This document shows, in pieces, positions 8,667 to 17,500 of a stretch of DNA of 64,000 nucleotides. The notes beneath the pieces are model-generated. The model worked only from the letters and a program-made list of their open reading frames with translations. It was not told the DNA's origin and ran no database searches. Position 1 is the stretch's first letter. Each line of letters starts with the position of its first letter. The stretch lies in contig CAZTXB010000003.1 in the NCBI GenBank assembly GCA_964617955.1, positions 175,016-239,015 on the forward strand, written 5' to 3'. Origin of the DNA: JABWCE01 sp964617955 (GTDB taxonomy: Bacteria; Bacteroidota; Bacteroidia; NS11-12g; UBA9320). A program made the position numbers and the translations under genes.

Positions 8667-9555
8667 AAATAATAAGATTTATTCACAATATTTAAGTTTA
8701 CTTAATAAGCGGCCGGAAGAAATAAAGCAGGTAGAAGATATTCCCTTTCTGCCCATTGAATTATTCAAGAAACACCAAATAGTATCGGGTGATTTAGGTA
8801 AAAACTTTGATGTGTTTACGAGCAGCTCTACCAGCAAGCAAGGATTGAGCAAACACTATGTCAAGGATATCGAAATTTATAAACTATCCTTTCTGAAAAG
8901 TTTTGAAAAAGTATTTGGAAACCCAAAAGATATCACCTTTAGGTTTCTTCTTCCATCCTACCTTGAGCGGTCAGGCTCATCTTTGGTTTGGATGGCTAAT
9001 GAATTATTGAACATGTCGGGAAAAGGAGGATTTTATCTGCACAATTTAAACGATTTGGCCCTCCATTTAAAAGAAGATCAAAAGCTAAAAAAGAATGTGA
9101 TGCTCTTTGGGGTGAGCTTTGCATTGCTTGAGTTTGCCAAACATTTTCCGATGGAATTAACAGGTATAGCGATTGTTGAAACCGGGGGTATGAAGGGAAG
9201 GGCGCCGGAGATTACCAGAGATGAATTGCATCATCAGTTAAAAAAAGCTTTCAAGGTAAAACACATTGCTTCCGAATATGGAATGACCGAGCTTTTGTCT
9301 CAGGCCTACGCCCTCAAGCAAGGATTTTTTAACTGCCCACCTTGGATGAGGGTACTTATCAGAGACCATACAGACCCTTTCGCATCTGAAAACACCCAAA
9401 GAACAGGCGCTATCAACATTATTGACCTCGCAAATATGGACAGCTGCTGTTTTATCGCTACTTCCGATTTAGGCCGAATGCATGATGACGGAAGTTTTGA
9501 AGTTCTGGGTCGTTTGGATGGCAGTGAACAGAGGGGTTGTAATCTGCTTTTTTAA
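8560..9555 (+). CDS. LuxE-like acyl-protein synthetase / acyltransferase
   Basis: A 331-residue member of the LuxE family of the adenylate-forming superfamily. Recognisable segments are ALEMFRYQSKNNKIY, IPFLPIELFKKHQIV, FTSSSTSKQGLSKHYV, ASEYGMTELLSQAY and the near-terminal GRLDGSEQRGCNLLF, where Cys327 is the candidate acyl-accepting cysteine by analogy with bioluminescence LuxE. LuxE activates fatty acids as acyl-AMP and passes them to a Cys; here there is no LuxC, LuxD or luciferase nearby, so the role is something else, possibly tailoring a lipid or polysaccharide. ATG 8560 is taken as start, but this lies inside the divergent lipoprotein's signal region; GTG 8599 is an alternative. Confidence 0.85.
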   Translation: MNAIINDRNNFKNVIFEEASFDFNAAALEMFRYQSKNNKIYSQYLSLLNKRPEEIKQVEDIPFLPIELFKKHQIVSGDLGKNFDVFTSSSTSKQGLSKHYVKDIEIYKLSFLKSFEKVFGNPKDITFRFLLPSYLERSGSSLVWMANELLNMSGKGGFYLHNLNDLALHLKEDQKLKKNVMLFGVSFALLEFAKHFPMELTGIAIVETGGMKGRAPEITRDELHHQLKKAFKVKHIASEYGMTELLSQAYALKQGFFNCPPWMRVLIRDHTDPFASENTQRTGAINIIDLANMDSCCFIATSDLGRMHDDGSFEVLGRLDGSEQRGCNLLF

Positions 9556-9588
9556 TCAGGTGCCCCTTCCTATTGTATGGATTCCTTA

Positions 9589-9620
9589 TTTGTAAAGACA
9601 TGAGGGGTATATTAACTTTG
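9589..9620 (+). promoter_or_regulatory. Bacteroidota-type promoter for trhO
   Basis: TTTG at 9589-9592 (-33 element) and TAACTTTG at 9613-9620 (-7 element, consensus TAnnTTTG) are separated by 20 bases, the expected spacing for the Bacteroidota primary sigma factor. The trhO start codon follows at 9640. This is the best two-part promoter seen in the window. Confidence 0.65.
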
Positions 9621-9639
9621 CACCCTTATTTGGTGTAAT

Positions 9640-10659
9640 ATGAAATTGCATAACAAAATAGACCGAAATATTTTAAAAAAGCAGATTTTGGCTTCGGAAG
9701 AAGCCCGTACTACCCTCTCCTTCTATAAATATTGGCCAATATTAAACCCACCTCTGTTTCGGGATCACCTTTATTTACTCCTTGATTCTATAGGCGTTTT
9801 GGGCAGAATATACATTGCTTCTGAAGGTATCAACGCACAAATTAGTGTGCCGAGCTCTTCGGTAAACCTCTTTATTGAAAAACTAAACGAAATTACTTTC
9901 CTGGAGAATGTAAGGCTAAACTTCGCCGTTGAAGACAACGGTAAATCCTTTTTCAAACTGACCGTAAAAGTTCGGCAAAAAATTGTGGCCGATGGCTTAA
10001 ACGATCCTGATTTTAAAGCTTGGGATTTCGGCAAGCACCTAAATGCCGAAGAGTTTAATGCCCTTACTTCGCGCCCAGAGACCACCCTCATCGACATGAG
10101 GAATCACTACGAAAGTGAGGTGGGACATTTTGAAAACGCAGTGATACCGGACGTGGACACCTTTAAGGAAGAGTTGGAATTTGTGATTGATTTGTTGGAG
10201 GACAAAAAAGACAAACCGGTGGTAATGTATTGTACCGGTGGCATCAGGTGTGAAAAAGCAAGCGCATGGCTCAAGCACAATGGATTTAAGGATGTGTATC
10301 AACTCGAGGGGGGCATCATAAAATATGCCAAAGAGGTAAGAGAGCAAGGCTTAGAAAATAAGTTTAAAGGCAAAAATTTTGTATTTGACGAAAGGCTTGG
10401 TGAGAGGATTTCGAATGAAATTATTGCCCATTGTCACCAATGTGGAACCCTTTGGGACAGCCATACCAATTGTAAAAATGTGGGCTGTAATCTTCTTTTC
10501 TTACAATGCCCGGCTTGTGCCGAGAAATACGAGGGTTGCTGTTCCGACGAATGTAAAAACATTGCTAATTTGCCAGCTGAAGAACAAAAAGTCATTCGAA
10601 GCCGAAACGACAGTGGTATAAGAATATTTAGCAAGGGGCGGTTTGAACACCAAACTTAA
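9640..10659 (+). CDS. trhO: tRNA uridine(34) 5-hydroxylase, rhodanese family
   Basis: A 339-residue TrhO (YceA) homologue. TrhO makes 5-hydroxyuridine at the wobble position of tRNA using oxygen. The order of domains is an N-terminal UPF0176 acylphosphatase-like part (IYIASEGINAQIS, about residues 55-70), a rhodanese domain (about 140-235) with the active Cys198 in YCTGGIRCEKA, and a C-terminal cysteine-rich part (CHQCG, NCKNVGCN, CPACAEKYEGCCSDEC) that looks metal-binding. Length and motif order are normal for the family. It has its own promoter 85 bases downstream of the LuxE-like gene, and it converges on a membrane-protein gene with only 13 bases between stop codons. Confidence 0.95.
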   Translation: MKLHNKIDRNILKKQILASEEARTTLSFYKYWPILNPPLFRDHLYLLLDSIGVLGRIYIASEGINAQISVPSSSVNLFIEKLNEITFLENVRLNFAVEDNGKSFFKLTVKVRQKIVADGLNDPDFKAWDFGKHLNAEEFNALTSRPETTLIDMRNHYESEVGHFENAVIPDVDTFKEELEFVIDLLEDKKDKPVVMYCTGGIRCEKASAWLKHNGFKDVYQLEGGIIKYAKEVREQGLENKFKGKNFVFDERLGERISNEIIAHCHQCGTLWDSHTNCKNVGCNLLFLQCPACAEKYEGCCSDECKNIANLPAEEQKVIRSRNDSGIRIFSKGRFEHQT

Positions 10660-10672
10660 TAGAGCAGGTGGT

Positions 10673-11353
10673 TCAGGCTTTTATTTTGAGTAGCCTTAAA
10701 ATGGCTGTCAGGTGCGACAAGGCAACGATGGGAACGATAAAAGTGGGCAGCCATACAAATGGAAAATATAACACCGCGACATTGGGCTGGTCAAAACTGA
10801 GAAATTGAAAGCCGTAGGGCAAGGAAAGAATCGCCAGGCTCACAATGTTCATGAGAAGCAACAAGCATAGAATATTCCAAACAAGAATGACCTGGTTTGA
10901 GAGTTTCTTTTTAATAAACCCAAAGTACCAGATAAGCGGAGCCGTTATTCCTGCAATAATATCAAAATTCCAACCTTCGAAGGTCATGATTTGAGGCACC
11001 TTGCCTTCGAGAAAAAGCCAAAACAGCACGATTTCTACAGGAATTCTCACAACATGTAAAAAGGTTAACCATTTTAGGTTAAACTTTGAAATAAAATGAC
11101 GTCCTCTTTTAGTGAGTAACAGGTAAAAAAGGGTAATCATTACGGGCATCATGGTAAGCGGAAGGCGGGGTGGAATGCTTTCGATATTGGCGTAAAATCC
11201 ATTGTAGCTTACGATGCCTACCAAGAGCAGCCAGCCCGATAAGAGTGCTATGGTTCTTTTTAATTCGCCTGCAGCAAATGCAAAAACATAAAAGGTAAGC
11301 AAGGTCGTAAGTACAAAGACCAGAGAAACAAAAATTGGTAAATCACTCAGCAT
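10673..11353 (-). CDS. Multi-pass membrane protein of unknown function
   Basis: A 226-residue, very hydrophobic protein with about seven predicted transmembrane segments (approximately 4-24, 35-52, 65-82, 99-115, 130-147, 155-177, 195-220). Features between helices include RIPVEIVLFWLF, FEGWNFDIIAGITAPLIWYFGF and a closing IVALSHLTAILRLL. I do not recognise the function. It starts 9 bases after the stop of the CNNM/CorC gene on the same strand, so the two are almost certainly translated from one message. Confidence 0.8.
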   Translation of the reverse strand: MLSDLPIFVSLVFVLTTLLTFYVFAFAAGELKRTIALLSGWLLLVGIVSYNGFYANIESIPPRLPLTMMPVMITLFYLLLTKRGRHFISKFNLKWLTFLHVVRIPVEIVLFWLFLEGKVPQIMTFEGWNFDIIAGITAPLIWYFGFIKKKLSNQVILVWNILCLLLLMNIVSLAILSLPYGFQFLSFDQPNVAVLYFPFVWLPTFIVPIVALSHLTAILRLLKIKA

Positions 11354-11362
11354 ATAAAACCA

Positions 11363-12616
11363 TTAACTACTCTCTAAAATTTCCAACTTTACAAGATCTA
11401 TTCTTGCTTCGTCAAATTTTAAAATTTCTACTTTAAATCTTCCTATGGTTAAGACTTCTCCAACCTTTGGAATATTGCCATGTTCAGCAATGATATATCC
11501 CGCCAGGGTTTCGTACTCTCCTTCCGGTATGCTAAAATTAAATTTTTCGTTGAGGTAATCCACTTCGAGAGACGCCGACAGCTCAAATATATTTTCGGAG
11601 TGCTGCAGTTCTGTGAGATGGGCATCGTCATCATGCTCGTCGTCGATTTCGCCTAAAATCTCCTCCATGATATCCTCCACCGTGATAATTCCTGCGGTGC
11701 CTCCAAATTCATCCACCACCAAGGCAATGCTCTTTCTTTTTTTTACAAACTCATTTAACATTTGCTGAGCGGTCCGACTTTCATTGCTTATTAAGATGGG
11801 CATCAAAATCGACTTCATGGATTTTGGCATTTTAAACATGTCTATTTGATGAACATACCCGATGATGTTATCGATAGAATCTCTGTAAACCAATATTTTT
11901 GAATGGTGGGATTGAATGAACAATTCTCTGAGATTTTCCATAGAGTCGTTCACTTCAATGGCTACGATATCAATTCGGGGCCTGATGCAATCTCTGACCC
12001 TCACGGTTCCAAAGTCGAGGGCATTCTTTAAAATTTCAGCATCTACATCCCCTTTTCTCTGGTCGTGAAGCGTTTCGGAAATAAAATGTCCCAAATCGAC
12101 CTTGGTAAAGGCAGGGGCTGTTTCTACAAAATGTTGGTTAGTGATAATCCTCAAAACACTTTTCGCCAACCAAATGGTAAATTGAACTATAGGCCACAAC
12201 AAATAGTAGATGATTTGAAATGGGTATATTAATATGGAAAGAATAAAGTTTGGATTGATTCGGAATAATGCTTTTGGCAAAAAATCAGCCGTAAATAGCA
12301 CGATGACCGTTGAGATAATCGTAATAATTAAAAGTCTGGTACCACTGGAAAGGTTAAAAGGCTGCATGGCCAGTTCCAATTGCCGGCCAATAAAAATACC
12401 ATAGATGACCAACACGATGTTATAAGCGACCAGTATGGTACTGATAAAACGGGAAGGGGATTTGTAATAATCGGAAATGAGTACTGCCCAGTTGCTCCCC
12501 TGTTTGCGCTTTAATTCAATTCTTAGCTTATTGGCCGAAACAAAAGCAATTTCCAGGCCTGAAAAAAAGGCGGCCATCAAAAGAGAAACAATTATTACAA
12601 AAATCGGTGCTACCAT
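11363..12616 (-). CDS. CNNM/CBS/CorC-domain membrane protein (hemolysin family)
   Basis: A 417-residue protein with the layout of the CNNM/HlyC/CorC family: an N-terminal DUF21 membrane domain with about four hydrophobic segments (residues 1-150, including AAFFSGLEIAFVSANKLRIELK), a CBS-pair (about 195-325, with RPRIDIVAIEV and LVVDEFGGTAGIITVEDIMEEILGEI), and a C-terminal CorC/HlyC domain (about 340-417). Relatives act in magnesium or cobalt efflux; in Bacteroidota a paralogue, GldE, is tied to gliding and T9SS. The sequence does not decide which applies. It is first in a two-gene unit with the membrane protein at 10673. Confidence 0.9.
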   Translation of the reverse strand: MVAPIFVIIVSLLMAAFFSGLEIAFVSANKLRIELKRKQGSNWAVLISDYYKSPSRFISTILVAYNIVLVIYGIFIGRQLELAMQPFNLSSGTRLLIITIISTVIVLFTADFLPKALFRINPNFILSILIYPFQIIYYLLWPIVQFTIWLAKSVLRIITNQHFVETAPAFTKVDLGHFISETLHDQRKGDVDAEILKNALDFGTVRVRDCIRPRIDIVAIEVNDSMENLRELFIQSHHSKILVYRDSIDNIIGYVHQIDMFKMPKSMKSILMPILISNESRTAQQMLNEFVKKRKSIALVVDEFGGTAGIITVEDIMEEILGEIDDEHDDDAHLTELQHSENIFELSASLEVDYLNEKFNFSIPEGEYETLAGYIIAEHGNIPKVGEVLTIGRFKVEILKFDEARIDLVKLEILESS

Positions 12617-12627
12617 TTTGGAAAATA

Positions 12628-12662
12628 CAAATATACACTTGAATTGCTTTGATTATTTCAAA
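12628..12662 (-). promoter_or_regulatory. Putative promoter for the CNNM/CorC gene
   Basis: On the minus strand, TATATTTG (12635-12628) matches the TAnnTTTG -7 element, with TTTG (12662-12659) upstream at a spacing of 23 bases, slightly long. Only 11 bases separate the element from the ATG at 12616, so the 5' leader would be very short. Confidence 0.4.
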
Positions 12663-12725
12663 TCCAATTTCCTTGTTAATTTCAATTTATTCGCCTTGGT
12701 TTGCCAATCAATCAATTATTGAATC

Positions 12726-14276
12726 ATGGGAAATCGGGAAACATTTAGAGCTCACATTGAAAACAGCTATTCTTTTAATGGAAATTCTATTCTGCTTGGA
12801 GCTTCAGTTTTAGAAGGTACGGTTAATTTGAACAACCTGGTCAACGCACCTCTAAAAACCTTTAACAGGCATGGCCTGATTGCCGGAGCTACCGGAACAG
12901 GTAAAACCAAAACCTTGCAATTGCTCACCGAAAGATTGTCCTTTAGCGGCGTTCCAACCTTAGTGATGGATATAAAGGGGGATTTAAGTGGGGTTACACA
13001 ACCGGGGCTTATCAACCCAAAAATCGAAGAGCGCATTAAAGCAACCGGAGAAAACTGGGTGCCAAGAAAATTTCCGGCCGAACTTCTCACCATTTCCAAC
13101 GAACCCGGTGTAAAACTTAGGGCCACCATCAGTGAGTTTGGACCGGTTTTGTTGAGCAAGATGCTTGAATTGAATGATACACAGGCCGGAGTGGTGTCTC
13201 TGGTGTTTAAGTACGCCGACGATCATAAACTGGCCTTACTCGATATAAGGGATTTTAGAAAAACCCTTCAATTTCTAAGCAATGAAGGAAAAAAGGACAT
13301 TGAAAAAGAATACGGTTTAATCAGTACTTCATCCGTAGGGGCCATTTTACGAAACCTAGTAACCCTTGAAGAGCAAGGGGCCGAATTGTTTTTTGGAGAA
13401 CCCTCTTTCGACATCGACGATTTGATGAGAATGGATGAGAATGGTTATGGTTACATCAATATACTGCGGCTTACCGACATACAGGCCAAACCCAAATTGT
13501 TCAGCAGCTTTATGTTGGCGCTGCTTGCCGAAGTTTATGCCGGTTTGCCTGAGAAAGGGGATATTGAGCAGCCCGAACTGGTGATCTTCATCGACGAGGC
13601 CCATCTTATTTTTAACGAAGCTTCCAAAGCGCTTCTCGACCAGATTGAAACCATCATAAAACTTATCAGAAGTAAGGGCGTTGGGATATTTTTTATTACA
13701 CAAAGTCCCGATGACATTCCGGAATCCGTTTTGGCGCAATTGGGCATGAAGATACAACACGCCCTAAGGGCCTTTACGGCCAAAGACCGAAAAGCCATCA
13801 AAACCGCGGCCGAAAATTATCCCATATCCGACTATTATAAAACCGAAGATATCATTACCCAATTGGGAATTGGGGAAGCCCTCGTTACCGTGCTCAACGA
13901 AAAAGGAATCCCGACCTCCCTGGTGCATTGCCTGATGAGCCCGCCTTGCACGAGAATGGACGTGATCACAGAAACTGAAATTGGAAGTTTGGTGGACAAC
14001 TCCAAGATTGCCGACAAGTATAACCGAACACTCGATAGGGAAAGTGCCTATGAACTGCTGAATGAGAAAATCGCAGAAATTGAAAAAGGCCAAAGCGCCG
14101 AAGCATCAGATTCCTCCCCTAACACGACAGCAAGCAGAGAGAAGTCTGTTTTTGAAAAAGTAGCCAACAGCAGTGTGACCCGAACGGTGGTAAGAGAGGT
14201 GACCAGAGGTTTATTGGGTATGCTCGGCATAGGCGGTACCCGCAGACGGACCACCAGAAAAAGCGGTTGGTTTTAA
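12726..14276 (+). CDS. HerA/YjgR-type ATPase (DUF853)
   Basis: A 516-residue P-loop NTPase of the HerA-FtsK superfamily, like E. coli YjgR. Walker A is AGATGTGKT at about residues 53-61 and Walker B with catalytic Glu is VIFIDEAH at about 287-294; ITQSPDDIPESVLAQLG is the family's sensor-like region. HerA proper translocates on DNA in repair and defence complexes; the DUF853 branch has no settled role. There is no NurA nuclease or SIR2 partner nearby, so a defence role is not indicated. The C-terminus ends in a basic segment (GGTRRRTTRKSGWF). The gene is monocistronic and divergent from the CNNM/CorC gene. Confidence 0.9.
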   Translation: MGNRETFRAHIENSYSFNGNSILLGASVLEGTVNLNNLVNAPLKTFNRHGLIAGATGTGKTKTLQLLTERLSFSGVPTLVMDIKGDLSGVTQPGLINPKIEERIKATGENWVPRKFPAELLTISNEPGVKLRATISEFGPVLLSKMLELNDTQAGVVSLVFKYADDHKLALLDIRDFRKTLQFLSNEGKKDIEKEYGLISTSSVGAILRNLVTLEEQGAELFFGEPSFDIDDLMRMDENGYGYINILRLTDIQAKPKLFSSFMLALLAEVYAGLPEKGDIEQPELVIFIDEAHLIFNEASKALLDQIETIIKLIRSKGVGIFFITQSPDDIPESVLAQLGMKIQHALRAFTAKDRKAIKTAAENYPISDYYKTEDIITQLGIGEALVTVLNEKGIPTSLVHCLMSPPCTRMDVITETEIGSLVDNSKIADKYNRTLDRESAYELLNEKIAEIEKGQSAEASDSSPNTTASREKSVFEKVANSSVTRTVVREVTRGLLGMLGIGGTRRRTTRKSGWF

Positions 14277-14471
14277 TAAAATTCTTAGCGTGAATAGATT
14301 CGGTATTTTTTCCTCCCTTTAGTTTTAAGGATTGCATGCCAATTCATTAAGCAGAGGTTTTAAGACCTTGTGAATACCAGAGGTCCATCTTAAAGATTTA
14401 TGTAATGGCTATTTTATAACCTGATTCAAACTATTTGAGCTTATCTTAAATACATCGTTCAGCAGCTCCCA

Positions 14472-14510
14472 AAAAAAAATCCCGGAAGCACAACTCCCGG
14501 GATTTTTTTT
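14472..14510. terminator. Bidirectional Rho-independent terminator
   Basis: A perfect 14-base inverted repeat: 14472-14485 pairs with 14497-14510 around an 11-base loop. The GC core is CCCGG/CCGGG, flanked by a run of A on the left and of T on the right, so it can act on both strands. It ends 16 bases from the stop codon of the giant minus-strand gene and also lies beyond the HerA-like gene on the plus strand. Confidence 0.88.
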
Positions 14511-14525
14511 GTATGGATGTCAAGA

Positions 14526-17500
14526 TTAGTGTTTCACTTCAAATCTTAATACTGCGGTTTTGCCTTCATCTGTGCTGAGTTTAACCTGATAGATTCCGGC
14601 TGCAAGGTTATGATCAGAGATGGTGATTGAACTGTTGAAGCGTTTGTTTTCCATAACGATTCGGCCCAATTCGTCATAAATGGTCATGTTTACCATGCCG
14701 CCTATGCTTACTTCTACTGTAAAATTATCTCCCGCAGGATTAGGATACAATCTGGAGGCGAACGCATTTTTCAAGGATTGAGATACGCTTCCCACCAAAG
14801 TGAGGGTAACATTATAGTTGGCGGCCAGTCCTTTGCATTCGTTTGAACCTGTTTCGGTCACAGAAAGTGAGCCGGTAGTTCCGCTTGGGTTCCACTTCAC
14901 CTGAACAATGTTGGCACCATTGGAAAGTACCGTGCCGTTAACAGCCGACCAGTTGTAGTTGGACCCAAGTGTAAAGGGCACACTGTAAGTTTGCGTACTT
15001 CCCTGCTGAGCAGTGGTAGGTCCGCTTACATTGATAACTCCCGGACTTGGCAATACTCTTACCACATAGTAGGCCGAATCTTTACATCCTTGGGCTGTTC
15101 CCACGTTGAGTTTCACATTATAGCTACCGGCTGAAGCATAACTCCTCGAAGCATTGGTCGTAGTTACCGTTGAACCGTCGCCTAGGTTCCAGCTTGTGTT
15201 GTAGGTGGCCACTCCTGAGGTGGTATTGGTATAATTAAACACGTTACCGATAAAGCACTGTCGGTTGTTATTCACAGTGAAAGAGGCCGTTGGGTTAGGA
15301 TGAATGGTAACCGATTTTGAAGTGCTGTCGGTACATCCTCTGTCCGAAACTACCATCAAACGGATGGTATAAGTACCGGCCATGGCATATTTCTTAACCA
15401 GATTCGTGCCATTCATTGAGCTTCCATCTCCCATAGTCCAGCTTCTGTTCATAGATCCTGAAGCGATGGTTGAAGCATCGGTGATATTAAATAAATTAAT
15501 ATTGAGGCACTGTGCTGAATTGCTAATATTAAACCCGGCCGTTGGTTTAGGATGAACCATCACCATAGATGAGCTTGAGTCTTTACAGCCATTGCCACTG
15601 GTAACCACCAATCGAATGGCATAGCTTCCGGCACCTGCATAATTTTTGGCAGGGTTGGTTAAACTTGAAGTTCCTCCGTCGCCAAATGTCCAGGCCCGGT
15701 TAGAAATAGAACCCGACGATATGCTTGAATTATCGGTGAACACAAAATTGTTTCCATTGAGACATTGTCCGTCGTCGTTGATGCTGAACCCTGCTTTTGG
15801 TGCCGGGTAAACCACCACTGTTTTGCTTGAACTGTTCGCGCAACCGTTTAGAGTTTTAACCGTTAACGATACGGTATAACTTCCTGGGGCTGTGTAATTG
15901 TTTGATGGATTTACCTGATTCGAGCTGTTTCCGTCACCAAACTGCCAATTGTAATCAGCTGCACCTGTTGATGCATTTGTAAAATTGATGGCTTGTCCAA
16001 TACAGCGATCGGCCGCATTGAAGGATGAAACAGGATTGGCATGAATTACAAGTTGTTTGCTGAGCGTTTCCACACAACCATTGGCACTGGTTACGGTTAA
16101 TTTCACGGTATAGGTTCCAGGATTTGCATAGGTTTGGGTAGGTGACATCGAGGTCGATGTATTTGAATTTCCAAAATCCCATGCATAGGTAGTTCCACCG
16201 GTACTGGTATTGGTAAATGAAACTGTGGAGCCGGCACAAACGCTGTTGGCAGTGAAATTAACAACCGGCTTGGCAAATACAACTACTGAACTTGAATTCG
16301 TATTGACACAGCCTTTGTCGGTAGTAACGGTAAGCATTACTGTATAGTTTCCTGCTGCGCCATAAGTATACGATGGGCTCGCAGTCACACTGCTGTTTCC
16401 ATCTCCAAAACTCCACTGATGGTTCATGCTTCCTGACGATAAAGAGGAAGTATTGGTAAAGGTAGTGCTCAATCCTACGCAGAAGTTGGTTCCATTGGTA
16501 AATGAAACACTGGCTCTTGGGTTTACTGTAACATTAGAGGTTGTGGTATCTGTGCAACCATTGATAGAGGTTACAATCAACCTCACGCTGTAGGTGCCCG
16601 GAGTAGAGTATGCTTTGCTTGGGTTGGCAGCTGCCGAAGTTGTGGCATCTCCAAACGTCCATGCATGGGCAGCCACACTAATCGAGTTGCTTGCAAAGGC
16701 CAAATTGTCGTTGGTGCAACCATCGCTCACTTTAAAGGAAGCCACCGGTCTTGGCCAAACTGTAACCGTTTGGGTAACCGAATCTTTACAACCGTTGGTG
16801 CTTGTAGCCACAAGTTTTACGGTGTAATTATTCGCCGAATTATAAATATTGGTTGGCGAGGCCTGTGTGCTGGTATTGCCGTTTCCAAAGGTCCACTGAT
16901 AGGTTGAGCCATTGGTGGTGGTATTGGTGAAACTCATCAATCCACCTCTGCATATAGGGTTAGGGGAAGCACTAAACGAAACATTTGGTTTTGGGTAAAC
17001 TGTAATCGTTTTGCTGAGTGAATCCTTGCAACCATTAGCGGAAGTAACGATTAATTTAGCTGTATAAGTTCCAGAGGCAGCATAGGTGTAAGTTGGCGAA
17101 CTGGCCGCACTTGATTTTCCATCCCCAAATACCCAAACGGTAGCGGTAGCCCCGGTAGATTGGTTGGTAAAGGATACTGCATTTCCAAAGCAATGGTTGT
17201 TTGCGGTGAAGGCCGGAACCGGTTTGGGGAAAATGGTTACCGTTTTAGTGACAGAGTCCTTACAGCCGAAGGTATTGGCAATCACCAATTTCACGTTAAA
17301 ATTACCTGCCGTAGCATACGTCTTGGTTGGACTTGCAGTGCTTGAAGTGGTGGCATCTCCAAAATTCCAGCTGTTTGTGGTATTGCCTGTGCTACTATTG
17401 TTAAAATTAATGCCAAGGCCTAAGCATACATTGCTTCCGGTAAAATCAGCTTTTGGTGAAGAGTTCACCGTATGCGACTTACTTGTAGTTGCAATACATC

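Noticed and set aside
12726..14276. HerA-like ATPase as part of a phage-defence system
   Set aside because: No nuclease, SIR2 or other effector is adjacent; the gene stands alone, and the protein fits the housekeeping-like DUF853/YjgR branch.
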